From the NCBI GenBank assembly GCA_003241645.1, contig QFOX01000003.1, positions 1 through 64,000 on the forward strand: DNA of 64,000 nucleotides. The letters are read 5' to 3'. Both the position numbers and the translations under genes were made by a program. Shown here piece after piece: positions 1 through 8,213 of this stretch (position 1 is the first letter of the stretch; the number at the start of each line of letters is the position of its first letter). The notes beneath the pieces are model-generated. The model was not told the origin of the DNA, ran no database searches, and saw only the letters and a program-made list of their open reading frames with translations. The DNA is from Azospirillum brasilense (lineage in GTDB: Bacteria; Pseudomonadota; Alphaproteobacteria; Rickettsiales; UBA3002).

Positions 1-557
1 TGACCGACGCGGCCGCCGTGGAAGCGCTGCCCGGCCAGGCCGAAGCCGCCATGGGCGGGCTGGATATCCTCGTGTGCAACGCGGGCGTCACGAAAGACGG
101 CCTCGCCATGCGCATGAAGGATGAGGATTTCGATGCCGTCATCGCCATTAACCTGAAGGCCACCTTCCAGCTGAACCGCGCCGTGCTGCGCCCGTTCATG
201 AAGGCGCGTGCGGGCCGCATCATCAATATCAGCTCGGTCGTCGCCGTGATGGGCAACCCCGGTCAGGCGAATTACTGCGCCTCCAAGGCCGGCATGATCG
301 GCATGAGCAAGTCGCTGGCGCAGGAAGTAGCCAGCCGTGGCATTACCGTGAATTGCGTGGCACCCGGTTTCATCAAGACCGCGATGACCGACAAACTGAA
401 CGAAGAACAGCAAAAGCGCATTACCGATAACATTCCGGCGGCGCGTTTTGGCCTGCCGGAAGACATCGCCGCGGGCGTGGTGTTCCTCGCTTCCGACAGC
501 GCCAGCTACATCACCGGGCAAACGCTGCACATCAACGGTGGCTTATTGATGCCGTAA
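1..557 (+). CDS. fabG: 3-oxoacyl-ACP reductase FabG, 5'-truncated by the window edge
   Basis: NADPH-dependent reductase of type II fatty-acid synthesis that reduces 3-oxoacyl-ACP to 3-hydroxyacyl-ACP. About 184 codons are present of a family length near 245. The N-terminal nucleotide-binding glycine motif lies upstream of the window. Visible short-chain dehydrogenase features are the NAG motif (ILVCNAGVTKDG), the catalytic serine in INISSVV, the YxxxK pair in NYCASK, and a C-terminal GQTLHINGGLLMP typical of FabG. It is followed by acpP and fabF in the usual proteobacterial order. The reading frame is open to base 1, so the true start is outside. Identification is secure. Confidence 0.97.
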   Translation, partial: TDAAAVEALPGQAEAAMGGLDILVCNAGVTKDGLAMRMKDEDFDAVIAINLKATFQLNRAVLRPFMKARAGRIINISSVVAVMGNPGQANYCASKAGMIGMSKSLAQEVASRGITVNCVAPGFIKTAMTDKLNEEQQKRITDNIPAARFGLPEDIAAGVVFLASDSASYITGQTLHINGGLLMP

Positions 558-674
558 AAGAAGGGCTTATCCACGGCCGCATATTTTGCTTTCCATGGCT
601 AGGGCCTTGTGCTACTTCCCGCCCATTCGGCAGGAACCTTCTGCTAGAACGACCAACAAAACAATGAGGATACC

Positions 675-911
675 ATGTCTGACGTAGCACCCCGCGTGAA
701 GAAAATCGTAGTTGAACATCTGGGCGTTGAAGAAGCGAAAGTAACCCCGGAAGCAAACTTCATCGACGATCTCGGCGCTGACTCGCTGGATACCGTTGAG
801 CTGGTGATGGCTTTCGAAGAAGAATTCGGCGTGGAGATCCCCGACGAAGCGGCTGAGAAGATCCAGACCGTTGCGAACGCCATCGATTTCATCGAAAAGA
901 ACGCAGCGTAA
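675..911 (+). CDS. acpP: Acyl carrier protein
   Basis: 78-residue acidic carrier protein that holds growing acyl chains on a 4'-phosphopantetheine arm. The arm is attached to the serine of the DSL motif in GADSLDTVEL (Ser37). Length and the four-helix pattern match AcpP. The ATG follows an AATGAGG-type ribosome site. The 117-base gap after fabG and the 77-base gap before fabF suggest possible separate expression control, which is common for the abundant ACP, but no promoter is called with confidence. It sits between fabG and fabF, as in most proteobacteria. Confidence 0.98.
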   Translation: MSDVAPRVKKIVVEHLGVEEAKVTPEANFIDDLGADSLDTVELVMAFEEEFGVEIPDEAAEKIQTVANAIDFIEKNAA

Positions 912-988
912 GCTTGCGGATTCGCTAATGCAAAGCGCGCGCACGGCTTCGGTCTTGCCGCGCTTTTGCTTTTAAAGGAGTATTTTTC

Positions 989-2251
989 ATGGCTAAACGT
1001 CGCGTAGTAGTGACCGGCATGGGCATCGTTTCCCCGCTGGGCGTGGGCATCGATCATGTGTGGAAGCGCCTGATCGCCGGTGAATCCGGCCTCACCACCA
1101 TCACCAGTTTCGACACGTCGGACCTTCCGGCCAAAGTCGCGGGCGTGGTGCCGCGCGGCACCGAGCCGGGCCAGTTCAATGCCGATGCGCATATCGAACC
1201 GAAAGAGCAGAAGAAGATGGATGAGTTCATCCACTTCGCCATCGGTGCGGCGGATGAAGCCATTAAGGATGCCAACATCGACCTGTCCACCGAAGAGAAG
1301 CGTTGCCGCGCCGGCGTGCTGATCGGCTCGGGCATCGGCGGGCTTCCGGCCATCGAAGAAACCGTATTGCTGATGAAGGAAAAGGGCCCGCGTCGCGTGT
1401 CGCCGTTCTTCATTCCGTCGTCGCTCATCAACCTCGCCTCCGGCCAGGTCAGCATCAAACACGGCCTGAAAGGCCCGAACCACTCGGTGGTCACGGCCTG
1501 CTCCTCCGGCGCGCATGCCATTGGCGACGCGGCCCAGCTGATCATCAACGGCAAGGCCGACGTAATGGTGGCCGGCTCCGCCGAGGCGACCATCTGCCGC
1601 ATCGGCATTGCCGGGTTCGCGGCGGCACGTGCGCTTTCCACCGGCTACAACGAAACGCCGACCAAAGCTTCCCGCCCGTGGGACGAAGGCCGTGATGGCT
1701 TCGTGATGGGCGAGGGCGCGGGCATTCTTGTGCTGGAAGAATACGAGCACGCCAAAGCCCGTGGCGCAAAAATTTACGCCGAGTTCGGCGGCTACGGCCT
1801 CAGCGGCGATGCCTACCACATCACCAGCCCGGCCGATGACGGCGACGGCGGCTACCGCTCCATGCAAATGGCGCTGGACGATGCGGGCATGAAACCTGCT
1901 GACATTGGCTACATCAACGCCCACGGCACCAGCACGCCCAAGGGCGACGAGATCGAGGCCGGGGCCGTGCGCCGCCTGTTCGATGGCGTGGATATGAGCA
2001 TGTCCAGCACCAAGTCGGCCATTGGCCACCTGCTGGGCGGTGCCGGTTCGGTGGAAGCCATTTTTGCGATCATGGCGGTGAAGACCGGCGACCTGCCGCC
2101 GACGCTTAACCTTGAGAACCCGAGCGAGTCGGTGAAGGGGATGGACCTTGTGCCCCTGAAATCGAAGAAGAAGAACGTGGCCGCGGCCCTGTCCAACAGC
2201 TTCGGCTTTGGTGGCACGAACGCTTCCGTGATCTTCAAGAAAGCCGAGTAA
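989..2251 (+). CDS. fabF: 3-oxoacyl-ACP synthase II (FabF)
   Basis: 420-residue condensing enzyme that elongates acyl-ACP with malonyl-ACP. The Cys-His-His catalytic triad is visible: Cys171 in VVTACSSGAHA, His312 in NAHGTSTPKGD and His347 in SAIGHLLGGAG. The C-terminal glycine-rich NSFGFGGTNAS loop is also present. Full family length. A strong AAAGGAG site precedes the ATG. It is third in the fabG-acpP-fabF series and is followed by a hairpin terminator that probably ends the transcript before mltG. Confidence 0.98.
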   Translation: MAKRRVVVTGMGIVSPLGVGIDHVWKRLIAGESGLTTITSFDTSDLPAKVAGVVPRGTEPGQFNADAHIEPKEQKKMDEFIHFAIGAADEAIKDANIDLSTEEKRCRAGVLIGSGIGGLPAIEETVLLMKEKGPRRVSPFFIPSSLINLASGQVSIKHGLKGPNHSVVTACSSGAHAIGDAAQLIINGKADVMVAGSAEATICRIGIAGFAAARALSTGYNETPTKASRPWDEGRDGFVMGEGAGILVLEEYEHAKARGAKIYAEFGGYGLSGDAYHITSPADDGDGGYRSMQMALDDAGMKPADIGYINAHGTSTPKGDEIEAGAVRRLFDGVDMSMSSTKSAIGHLLGGAGSVEAIFAIMAVKTGDLPPTLNLENPSESVKGMDLVPLKSKKKNVAAALSNSFGFGGTNASVIFKKAE

Positions 2252-2277
2252 CGCACCGCGCGTTGCGTAGACACGAT

Positions 2278-2312
2278 AAACCCCGCGCCATGAAAATGAC
2301 GCGGGGTTTTTT
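2278..2312. terminator. Intrinsic terminator between fabF and the convergent glycine-zipper gene
   Basis: Inverted repeat CCCCGCG (2281-2287) / CGCGGGG (2300-2306) with AAA before it and a run of six T after it. It can act in both directions, serving fabF on the plus strand and the convergent gene at 2329-2685. Confidence 0.85.
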
Positions 2313-2328
2313 CGTTCAGGCGGCCCTG

Positions 2329-2685
2329 TTAGTTACAGGTCGCGCCGCGGGTGGGGATGAACTTATTGCCCAGCGCGGCACCGCCGAGGATGCCCGCGGT
2401 GGTCGCTACGGTCTTACCGTTGCCGCTACCGAAGCGGCTGCCGACCAGACCCCCGGCAACACCACCGCCGACCGTGCCGACGATGTTGTTATCGTCGCAG
2501 GGCGGGGCGGCCTGACGCACCGGCTCGCTGGCGGCCATGTTGGTGGGTTGGTAGCGCACCGTGCGGCTTGCCGTTTGTTTGGGTGCTTCCTGTTGTTGCA
2601 TCAGGTACGCGCCACCAACAGCGGCACCAGCCAGTAGCAACACGGCAGCAGCGCCACCGAGCATAAATTTATATTCGCGTTTCAT
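2329..2685 (-). CDS. Glycine-zipper membrane protein, 17-kDa-surface-antigen-like
   Basis: 118-residue protein. An N-terminal hydrophobic segment (about residues 8-28, rich in A, L and G) forms a signal anchor. A glycine zipper follows in the C-terminal half (IVGTVGGGVAGGLVGSRFGS, then GILGGAALGNK), as in the Rickettsia 17-kDa antigen and related 2TM glycine-zipper proteins of the envelope. There is no lipobox cysteine after the hydrophobic segment. I place the start at MKREYKF, because GGAGG lies 5 bases before that ATG; a second in-frame ATG four codons upstream would leave the GGAGG inside the gene. The specific function is unknown. Confidence 0.75.
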   Translation of the reverse strand: MKREYKFMLGGAAAVLLLAGAAVGGAYLMQQQEAPKQTASRTVRYQPTNMAASEPVRQAAPPCDDNNIVGTVGGGVAGGLVGSRFGSGNGKTVATTAGILGGAALGNKFIPTRGATCN

Positions 2686-2849
2686 GGGTTCCTCCATGGT
2701 TGGTTTCGCCCAACCAATACGCCTGTTGCGCTAAAATACCTGCGCGCGGCATGGCAGGCAGGTATCAATGCTGCATCAATTTGGCCGGCGACTGGCAGTG
2801 CGATGCAATTACTATTTGGCATTGATGCGCGATGCGGCATGGTGGCGGC

Positions 2850-3818
2850 ATGAAATATGTGATCGGATTCGTGGCGCTGTGCGCGCTGGTGGCTGGAAGC
2901 TTCGCCCTGTACAGCTTCACCGTGTATCGCGCGCCGAGCGTGCAACAAACCCGCACCGTCATGATCGAGCGGGGCACGGGCGCACGCGCCATGCTGGAAC
3001 AGCTGCACCGCGAAGGCCTGCTGCCCGCGCCGTGGAAGATCCTGCTGCCCGTGGCGCTTGGCGGTGAATACCGTGCGTTCAAGGCGGGTGAATATGAATT
3101 TGCCGAGGGCGTGTCGCCGCATCAGGTGGTCAGCAGCATCGCGCGGGGCGAAGTGGTGGTGCATGCCGTGACCGTGCCCGAGGGCTGGACGGTGGCGCAG
3201 GTGCGTGAAGCGCTGCTGGCCGAGCCGTTGCTCACCGGTGACGTGCCCAGCAACATTGCCGAAGGCTCGCTCTTCCCCGACACCATGCATTTCCAACGTG
3301 GCGATACGCGCGCATCGATCATTTCACGCATGCAGGCGAAGCAGCGCGAAGTGTTGCAACAGGCGTGGGAGAACCGCGCCAAGGGGCTGCCCGTCGCCTC
3401 GGCGCAGGAAGCGTTGATCCTCGCCTCGATCGTCGAGGAAGAAACCGGGGTGGACGCGGAACGCCGCCGCGTCGCCGCGGTCTATAGCAACCGGTTGCGC
3501 ATGGGCATGCCGCTGCAGGCCGATCCCACCGTGGCCTATGGCATTGCGCCCGAAGGCATGAAGCGCATGCTCACCCGCGCCGACCTGAAGCGTGACACGC
3601 CGTATAACACGTACACCCGCGCCGGGCTGCCGCCGGGGCCCATCTGCAATCCCGGTAAGGACTCCATCGAGGCGGCATTGAACCCGCTGGCAAGCGACGA
3701 GCTGTTCTTCGTGGCCACCGGCAATGGCGGCCATTGGTTCGCGCGCACCGTGCAGGAGCATAACGCCAACGTGGCGAAATACCGCGCGGCGCTACGCGCC
3801 CAGAAGGCCGTTCCGTAG
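2850..3818 (+). CDS. mltG: Endolytic murein transglycosylase MltG (YceG family)
   Basis: 322-residue inner-membrane lytic transglycosylase that cuts nascent peptidoglycan strands and is thought to end glycan elongation. An N-terminal transmembrane helix (KYVIGFVALCALVAGSF) is followed by a LysM-like region and the YceG catalytic domain. The catalytic-glutamate motif SIVEEETG and the signatures LQADPTVAYG and YNTYTRAGLPPGPICNPG are present. The fab cluster followed by mltG is a classical proteobacterial arrangement. The start at MKYVIGF is preferred over an in-frame ATG 18 bases upstream, because it places the hydrophobic helix right at the N-terminus. Confidence 0.95.
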   Translation: MKYVIGFVALCALVAGSFALYSFTVYRAPSVQQTRTVMIERGTGARAMLEQLHREGLLPAPWKILLPVALGGEYRAFKAGEYEFAEGVSPHQVVSSIARGEVVVHAVTVPEGWTVAQVREALLAEPLLTGDVPSNIAEGSLFPDTMHFQRGDTRASIISRMQAKQREVLQQAWENRAKGLPVASAQEALILASIVEEETGVDAERRRVAAVYSNRLRMGMPLQADPTVAYGIAPEGMKRMLTRADLKRDTPYNTYTRAGLPPGPICNPGKDSIEAALNPLASDELFFVATGNGGHWFARTVQEHNANVAKYRAALRAQKAVP

Positions 3819-3823
3819 ACGGA

Positions 3824-4207
3824 TTATTTTTCGGGTTTGAAATCCAGCGAGATGCTGTTGATGCAATAACGCAAGCCAGTGGCCTCGCGCGGGCCATCGG
3901 GGAACACATGGCCCAGATGGGCGTCGCACTTGCCGCAGGTCACTTCGGTGCGCACCATGCCGTGGCTGGCGTCGCGGTGTTCGGCTACGGCCTGCTGCGC
4001 GGCCGGTTGGGTAAAGCTCGGCCAGCCGGAGCCGGAATCGAATTTGCTGTCGCTGGCGAACAGCGCCTCGCCACACACGGCGCAATGGTAGATGCCGGGC
4101 GCTTTTTCGTTCAGCAAGGCACCGCTGAACGGGGCCTCCGTGCCTTTCTGGCGGGCAATGCGGTAGAGATCTGGGGCTAGTCCTTCATAATTATCATTAT
4201 TATTCAT
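3824..4207 (-). CDS. msrB: Peptide-methionine (R)-S-oxide reductase MsrB
   Basis: 127-residue repair enzyme that reduces methionine-R-sulfoxide in proteins. Two zinc-binding CxxC pairs are visible (CAVC and CGKC). The core signature GSGWPSFTQP and the catalytic cysteine in LRYCINSISLDF near the C-terminus are also present. The open frame extends upstream, but I choose MNNNDNYEG because GAGG lies 8 bases before it and the upstream residues do not resemble MsrB. It is convergent with mltG (4 bases between stops) and divergent from the OmpA-type gene. Confidence 0.95.
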   Translation of the reverse strand: MNNNDNYEGLAPDLYRIARQKGTEAPFSGALLNEKAPGIYHCAVCGEALFASDSKFDSGSGWPSFTQPAAQQAVAEHRDASHGMVRTEVTCGKCDAHLGHVFPDGPREATGLRYCINSISLDFKPEK

Positions 4208-4406
4208 TGTATTAGCCTCTAAAATGACGTTTGGGACACAGGCTGATGCAAAGATGCAACAGTGGGGCATTCTCCTTCGGCACTTTTTGCCGTGGGCGAC
4301 GCAATGGTTGCGTAACTCCTTCAATTTCGCCAGAGATAGTGCCGATGCATCGTGGATTCAATGCCGTGATGTAGGCAAACATAATACTAAATTAAGGGAA
4401 GTTATC

Positions 4407-4958
4407 ATGAAACTGATCAACACTTCGACGATTCTGGCCGCCTCTGGCGCGCTGCTTCTCGCTGCATCGGCAAACGCAGTGGATGCTCCGAAAGACGTAG
4501 TAAAAAGCTCGGCTGGCCGCGTTTGGGTCAACAGCTTCAACAACTGCGTTGTGACCAAATGGGATGCTAACGTGAACGAGTGCGATGCTGGCGTTGGCGG
4601 CAACCTCGAACTGCGCAGCGTATACTTCGACTTCGACAGCGCCGTGCTGACCCCGGCCGCAAAAGCGAAACTGGATGTGCTGGCCAACAGCCTCGCATCG
4701 CAGAACGCGCAAAAAGTACGCATCGTTGGTTTCGCTGACCAGATCGGCACCAACAGCTACAACGCGAACCTGTCGCAGCGCCGTGCAAACGCCGTTAGCC
4801 GTTACCTCGCTGCCAAAGGCCTGACCGTTGATGGCAACTACGAAGTACGTGGTCTCGGTGAGACCGCTTCGCAAAGCAAGTGCGAAGGCGTTCGTGGCAA
4901 CGAGCTGAAGGCCTGCCTGTGGCGTGACCGCCGCGTAGAAGTGGAAGTAGTGAACTAG
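4407..4958 (+). CDS. OmpA-family outer-membrane/peptidoglycan-associated protein
   Basis: 183-residue exported protein. The signal peptide is residues 1 to about 22 (LLLAASANA is a good cleavage motif). A short linker follows, then one OmpA C-terminal domain beginning with VYFDFDSAVLTPAAK and containing the peptidoglycan-binding pattern NANLSQRRANAVSRYL. There is no lipobox cysteine, so this is not a Pal-type lipoprotein. No beta-barrel domain is present; the mature protein is essentially one periplasmic domain with two cysteine pairs (near the linker and at CEGVRGNELKAC). The start is set by AAGGGA 8 bases before the ATG and by the signal peptide. A 199-base leader separates it from divergent msrB. 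Probably strongly expressed, since a strong terminator follows. Confidence 0.88.
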   Translation: MKLINTSTILAASGALLLAASANAVDAPKDVVKSSAGRVWVNSFNNCVVTKWDANVNECDAGVGGNLELRSVYFDFDSAVLTPAAKAKLDVLANSLASQNAQKVRIVGFADQIGTNSYNANLSQRRANAVSRYLAAKGLTVDGNYEVRGLGETASQSKCEGVRGNELKACLWRDRRVEVEVVN

Positions 4959-4991
4959 TTCACGCTTCACTGCTTCGTGCAGGAATGGATC

Positions 4992-5018
4992 AGGGGCCCC
5001 GGACCGGGGCCCCTTTTT
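4992..5018 (+). terminator. Strong intrinsic terminator after the OmpA-type gene
   Basis: Near-perfect GC-only hairpin, GGGGCCCCGG (4993-5002) against CCGGGGCCCC (5004-5013), followed directly by TTTTT. It lies 34 bases after the stop codon. Confidence 0.92.
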
Positions 5019-5122
5019 CGTTTGGGCCCCCTGCAAAATAACCAAGTGATTATCTCAACCATTGACGCGGGCGAAAAACGGTGGAATGGTGCCACCGTTT
5101 CCAAAACCACACTAATAGCGCT

Positions 5123-6037
5123 ATGAACTCGTCGATCCTTGTTTATCTTCCCAGCTTCGTCAAAGTGGTGGAGCTCGCCAGTTTCTCGAAAGCCGCGCAG
5201 GCGCTGGGCATGACCAAGTCTGCCGTCAGCAAGCAGGTGCAGGCACTGGAAGATTCGCTGAAAGTACGGCTGCTGAACCGCACCACCCGCACCGTGCGCC
5301 TGACCGACGAGGGTGAGCTGCTCTACCAGCAGGCCCGCCAGATCGTGGATGCCGCCAACGAAGCGCAGCGGCAGGTGAAGAACCTGAATGAACAACCCAG
5401 CGGCTCGCTGAAGATCAACGCGCCGCAGAGTTTCGGCATCCTGCACCTTGCCCCGGCGCTGGCCGAATTCGCCAAGCTGTACCCCGAGATCCAGCTGGAA
5501 GTGGATTTCACCGACAAGTTCATCAACATCCTCGAAGAAGGCGTGGATGTGACGTTGCGCATCGCCTCGCTGACCGATTCGTCGCTGATCGCGCGCAAGA
5601 TCGCCCGTTGCCAGGTGGTGTTCGTGGCCGCGCCCGAATATTTGAAACGTTTCGGCACGCCCAAGCACCCGGATGAGCTCATCAACCACCGCTTCCTTGA
5701 ATACAGCTACATCGACCGCCCGAAGGAAGTGCGCTGGCGCAATCTCGATGGCACGCCCGGGGTCATCACCATCAACTCCGCGCTGCGCGCCAATAATGCC
5801 TTCATGCTGATGGAAGCGCTGCGCAGCGGCGTGGCCATGGGGGCGTTCCCCACCTTTATCATCAGCGACGCCATCAAGGCAGGCGAGGTGGTGCAGGTGC
5901 TGCATGAGTTCACCGTCGAGCCGGAGCGCAACATCTACGCGCTGTTCCCGCATAACCGCCACATGTCGGCCAAGGTGCGGCTGTTCATCGATTTCATTTC
6001 CGAGCGCTTCGGCGGCGCGCCGTACTGGGAACTCTAA
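5123..6037 (+). CDS. LysR-family transcriptional regulator
   Basis: 304-residue regulator. The N-terminal winged helix-turn-helix (residues about 8-65) shows the classic LysR pattern: ASFSKAAQALGMTKSAVSKQ, then LEDSLKVRLLNRTTRTVRLT. A substrate-binding domain follows to the C-terminus. It resembles the CrgA/AaeR-like branch (GSLKINAPQSFGILHLAPAL). The start MNSSILVYL is chosen because it puts the HTH at the usual distance; an upstream in-frame ATG adds an atypical segment. The neighbours give no clear target, and the divergent or adjacent metabolic operon often seen beside LysR genes is missing. Confidence 0.92.
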   Translation: MNSSILVYLPSFVKVVELASFSKAAQALGMTKSAVSKQVQALEDSLKVRLLNRTTRTVRLTDEGELLYQQARQIVDAANEAQRQVKNLNEQPSGSLKINAPQSFGILHLAPALAEFAKLYPEIQLEVDFTDKFINILEEGVDVTLRIASLTDSSLIARKIARCQVVFVAAPEYLKRFGTPKHPDELINHRFLEYSYIDRPKEVRWRNLDGTPGVITINSALRANNAFMLMEALRSGVAMGAFPTFIISDAIKAGEVVQVLHEFTVEPERNIYALFPHNRHMSAKVRLFIDFISERFGGAPYWEL

Positions 6038-6089
6038 AAACCGTTCCGGCTGTCATCATCCCGTCATCAAACCGCGCTAATCTCATGCC

Positions 6090-7247
6090 ATGTTATGGCG
6101 ATTACAGCGCAAGGCGGGGCAGCCCCCGCAACTCACCCCGGTTGACCCGCAAAGCCTGCACCATGAGGCGGGCAAGCGACGCGTCATCCTGTTTCCCGGC
6201 GCGGGCGTGTGGGACCGCAGCGAGCCACGCACCCTTGCCGGCAGCATCAAATACGTGGAGCAGACATTAACGGGCACCACTGCGCGCGGCGACGCCGACA
6301 TCGACATCCTGCTCATGACCTACGAGCTGCCCTACGAGGATTATTACGCCAAGCGCCCGCATTACCAGCGCAACGCCACCCAGCAGTCGCATTACGGGCG
6401 CATGGCCTGCGACCATGCGTTGCTGCCCCTGCTGCTGGGCGAGGGTGAGCGGGTTTCACATCTGACGCCCGAGGTGCTGAAAGAACGGCTTTCGCAGGTC
6501 ACCCTCATTGGCCATAGCTATGGCTCGATCGTGATGCAGGATTTGGCCAACAGCCTGGCCGCCAAACTGCGTATGAACGGGTGGGAAGAGCCCACCATTG
6601 CCGACACGCTCAAAGAATGCGTAGGCATAGCGGTGGCGCCGATTGCCCGCACCGATTTTCCGGCCCCCAATTTCACGCAGTATTTCTTCACCTCCATCAA
6701 CGACATGACGGCGGTGGATAGCATTCGCCGTGAAAATCCGGACACGGCGGTGCATATTCCGCTGCTCAAGTCCTGCGGATACGAGCGCATCAGTAACATT
6801 CTGCAGCGCCACGATGGAAAAATCAGCCGCGCTGACCTGCTGGCCGAGGCGGAAGAAGAAGTGAATGCCACGCGCAAGCCCGGCCGCACGCCGCGCGCCA
6901 CGCTGCAAAAGCAGCCCAGCGGTTATGTGCTGAGCGCGATGTTGCCGGACAAGGAAATCCGCTGGATGGAAAAACGCCCCGATGGGACGGATATTTGCCG
7001 CATGCTGAACGCCCACACCGCTGAGCGCGACCAGACCGCCGTGGTGCATGACTACCGCACCTACCTGCATGGCCACCATAAGCTGGGCGAAGTGCTCATC
7101 AATGTGGCGAACAATGCCGTGCAGCGTGAGCCCGGCATTGGCGATGGCCACCGCCTCATGTTCACCACCGAGCTGACGCAGGGCCAGCACGCGCGGCGTT
7201 ACGAGGGCAGCAAGCGCGCCGAGGTCAGCGAGCGCGGCATCGCTTAA
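6090..7247 (+). CDS. Alpha/beta-hydrolase-like hypothetical protein
   Basis: 385 residues with no recognised family name. An N-terminal strand with an oxyanion-like loop (RVILFPGAGVWDRSEP, about residues 30-45) is followed by a nucleophile elbow (VTLIGHSYGSIVMQDLANSL, near residues 138-157) that fits GxSxG. This suggests a serine hydrolase fold. The C-terminal third is rich in charged residues and contains no other motif I know. There is no signal peptide, so it is probably cytoplasmic. Its stop interlocks with that of folD through a TTAA shared by both strands. An acid and histidine of a triad could not be assigned by eye, so hydrolase activity is inferred from the elbow alone. Confidence 0.6.
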   Translation: MLWRLQRKAGQPPQLTPVDPQSLHHEAGKRRVILFPGAGVWDRSEPRTLAGSIKYVEQTLTGTTARGDADIDILLMTYELPYEDYYAKRPHYQRNATQQSHYGRMACDHALLPLLLGEGERVSHLTPEVLKERLSQVTLIGHSYGSIVMQDLANSLAAKLRMNGWEEPTIADTLKECVGIAVAPIARTDFPAPNFTQYFFTSINDMTAVDSIRRENPDTAVHIPLLKSCGYERISNILQRHDGKISRADLLAEAEEEVNATRKPGRTPRATLQKQPSGYVLSAMLPDKEIRWMEKRPDGTDICRMLNAHTAERDQTAVVHDYRTYLHGHHKLGEVLINVANNAVQREPGIGDGHRLMFTTELTQGQHARRYEGSKRAEVSERGIA

Positions 7248-8131
7248 AGCGCGAAGGCGATCCCGTTGGCCGCGCAGGCGGCCTGCAGCGTGTTGCGCAG
7301 CAGGCAGGCAATGGTCATGGGGCCGACACCGCCGGGCACCGGCGTAATGGCTCCGGCCACGGCAGAAGCGCCCGCAAAATCCACGTCACCCACCAGTTTC
7401 GTTTTGCCGTCGCGCTCGATGCGGTTGATGCCCACATCGATCACGCAGGCACCGCGCTTGATCCAGTCGCCGGGCACAAATTCCGGCTTGCCGATGGCGG
7501 CGACCACAATGTCGGCGCGGCGCACTTCGGCGGCAAGGTCGGCCGTGCGCGAATGGCAGATGGTGACCGTGCAGCTTTCGCGCAGCAGCAATTGCGCCAT
7601 GGGCTTGCCCACGATGTTGCTGCGGCCGATGACCACGGCATGCTTGCCGGAAAGATCGCCCAGCGTGTCGCGCAGCAGCAGCAGCGAACCCAGCGGCGTG
7701 CAGGCCACCAGCCCCGGCAGGCCCACCGCCAGTTTACCGGCGTTGACCACATGGAACCCGTCCACGTCCTTCGCGGGGTCGATGGCATGGATGACCGCCT
7801 GCTCGTCGATATGGCGGGGCAGGGGAAGCTGCACCAGAATGCCATGCACGGCAGGGTCTGCGTTCAGCCGGGTGATCTCGTCGAGCAGCTGTTTTTGGGT
7901 GATATCTGCCGCAAAACGCGTTTCGAACGAGGCAATGCCCGCCTCGGCGCAGGCTTTTTGCTTGTTGGCCACGTAGACATGGCTGGCCGGGTCGTCGCCC
8001 ACCAGAATGACCGCAAGGCCGGGCGTAAGCCCATGATCCTGCTTCAGTTTTGCCACCTGCGTGGCCAGCGTGGCGCGCAGGTTCGCGGCAAAGGCTTTTC
8101 CATCGATCAACTGGGCAGGGGCGTGGGCCAT
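7244..8131 (-). CDS. folD: Bifunctional methylene-tetrahydrofolate dehydrogenase/cyclohydrolase FolD
   Basis: 295 residues. Interconverts 5,10-methylene-, methenyl- and 10-formyl-tetrahydrofolate. Signatures visible are VGDDPASHVYVANKQKAC (active-site tyrosine and lysine), VHGILVQLPLPRHID, the Rossmann segment VVIGRSNIVGKPMAQLLL and ITPVPGGVGPMT. All are diagnostic. The ATG giving MAHAPAQLIDGK is taken as start; a GTG four codons upstream (8143) is also possible and neither has a clear ribosome site. With purU and ahcY nearby it covers one-carbon and methyl-cycle chemistry, although the three are not one operon. Confidence 0.96.
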   Translation of the reverse strand: MAHAPAQLIDGKAFAANLRATLATQVAKLKQDHGLTPGLAVILVGDDPASHVYVANKQKACAEAGIASFETRFAADITQKQLLDEITRLNADPAVHGILVQLPLPRHIDEQAVIHAIDPAKDVDGFHVVNAGKLAVGLPGLVACTPLGSLLLLRDTLGDLSGKHAVVIGRSNIVGKPMAQLLLRESCTVTICHSRTADLAAEVRRADIVVAAIGKPEFVPGDWIKRGACVIDVGINRIERDGKTKLVGDVDFAGASAVAGAITPVPGGVGPMTIACLLRNTLQAACAANGIAFAL

Positions 8132-8213
8132 GGTCAATTTCACATTATCTTAATATTAAAAATACAAGGTTGGGCGTATGTAGCAGGCATTACCGCCCAC
8201 CACAAGGTAGCCC

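Noticed and set aside
4379..4406. Promoter directly before the OmpA-type gene (TTCAAT, 17 bases, CATAAT)
   Set aside because: The spacing is good, but transcription would start about 14 bases before the ATG, at the edge of the ribosome site; a promoter further up the 199-base leader is as likely.
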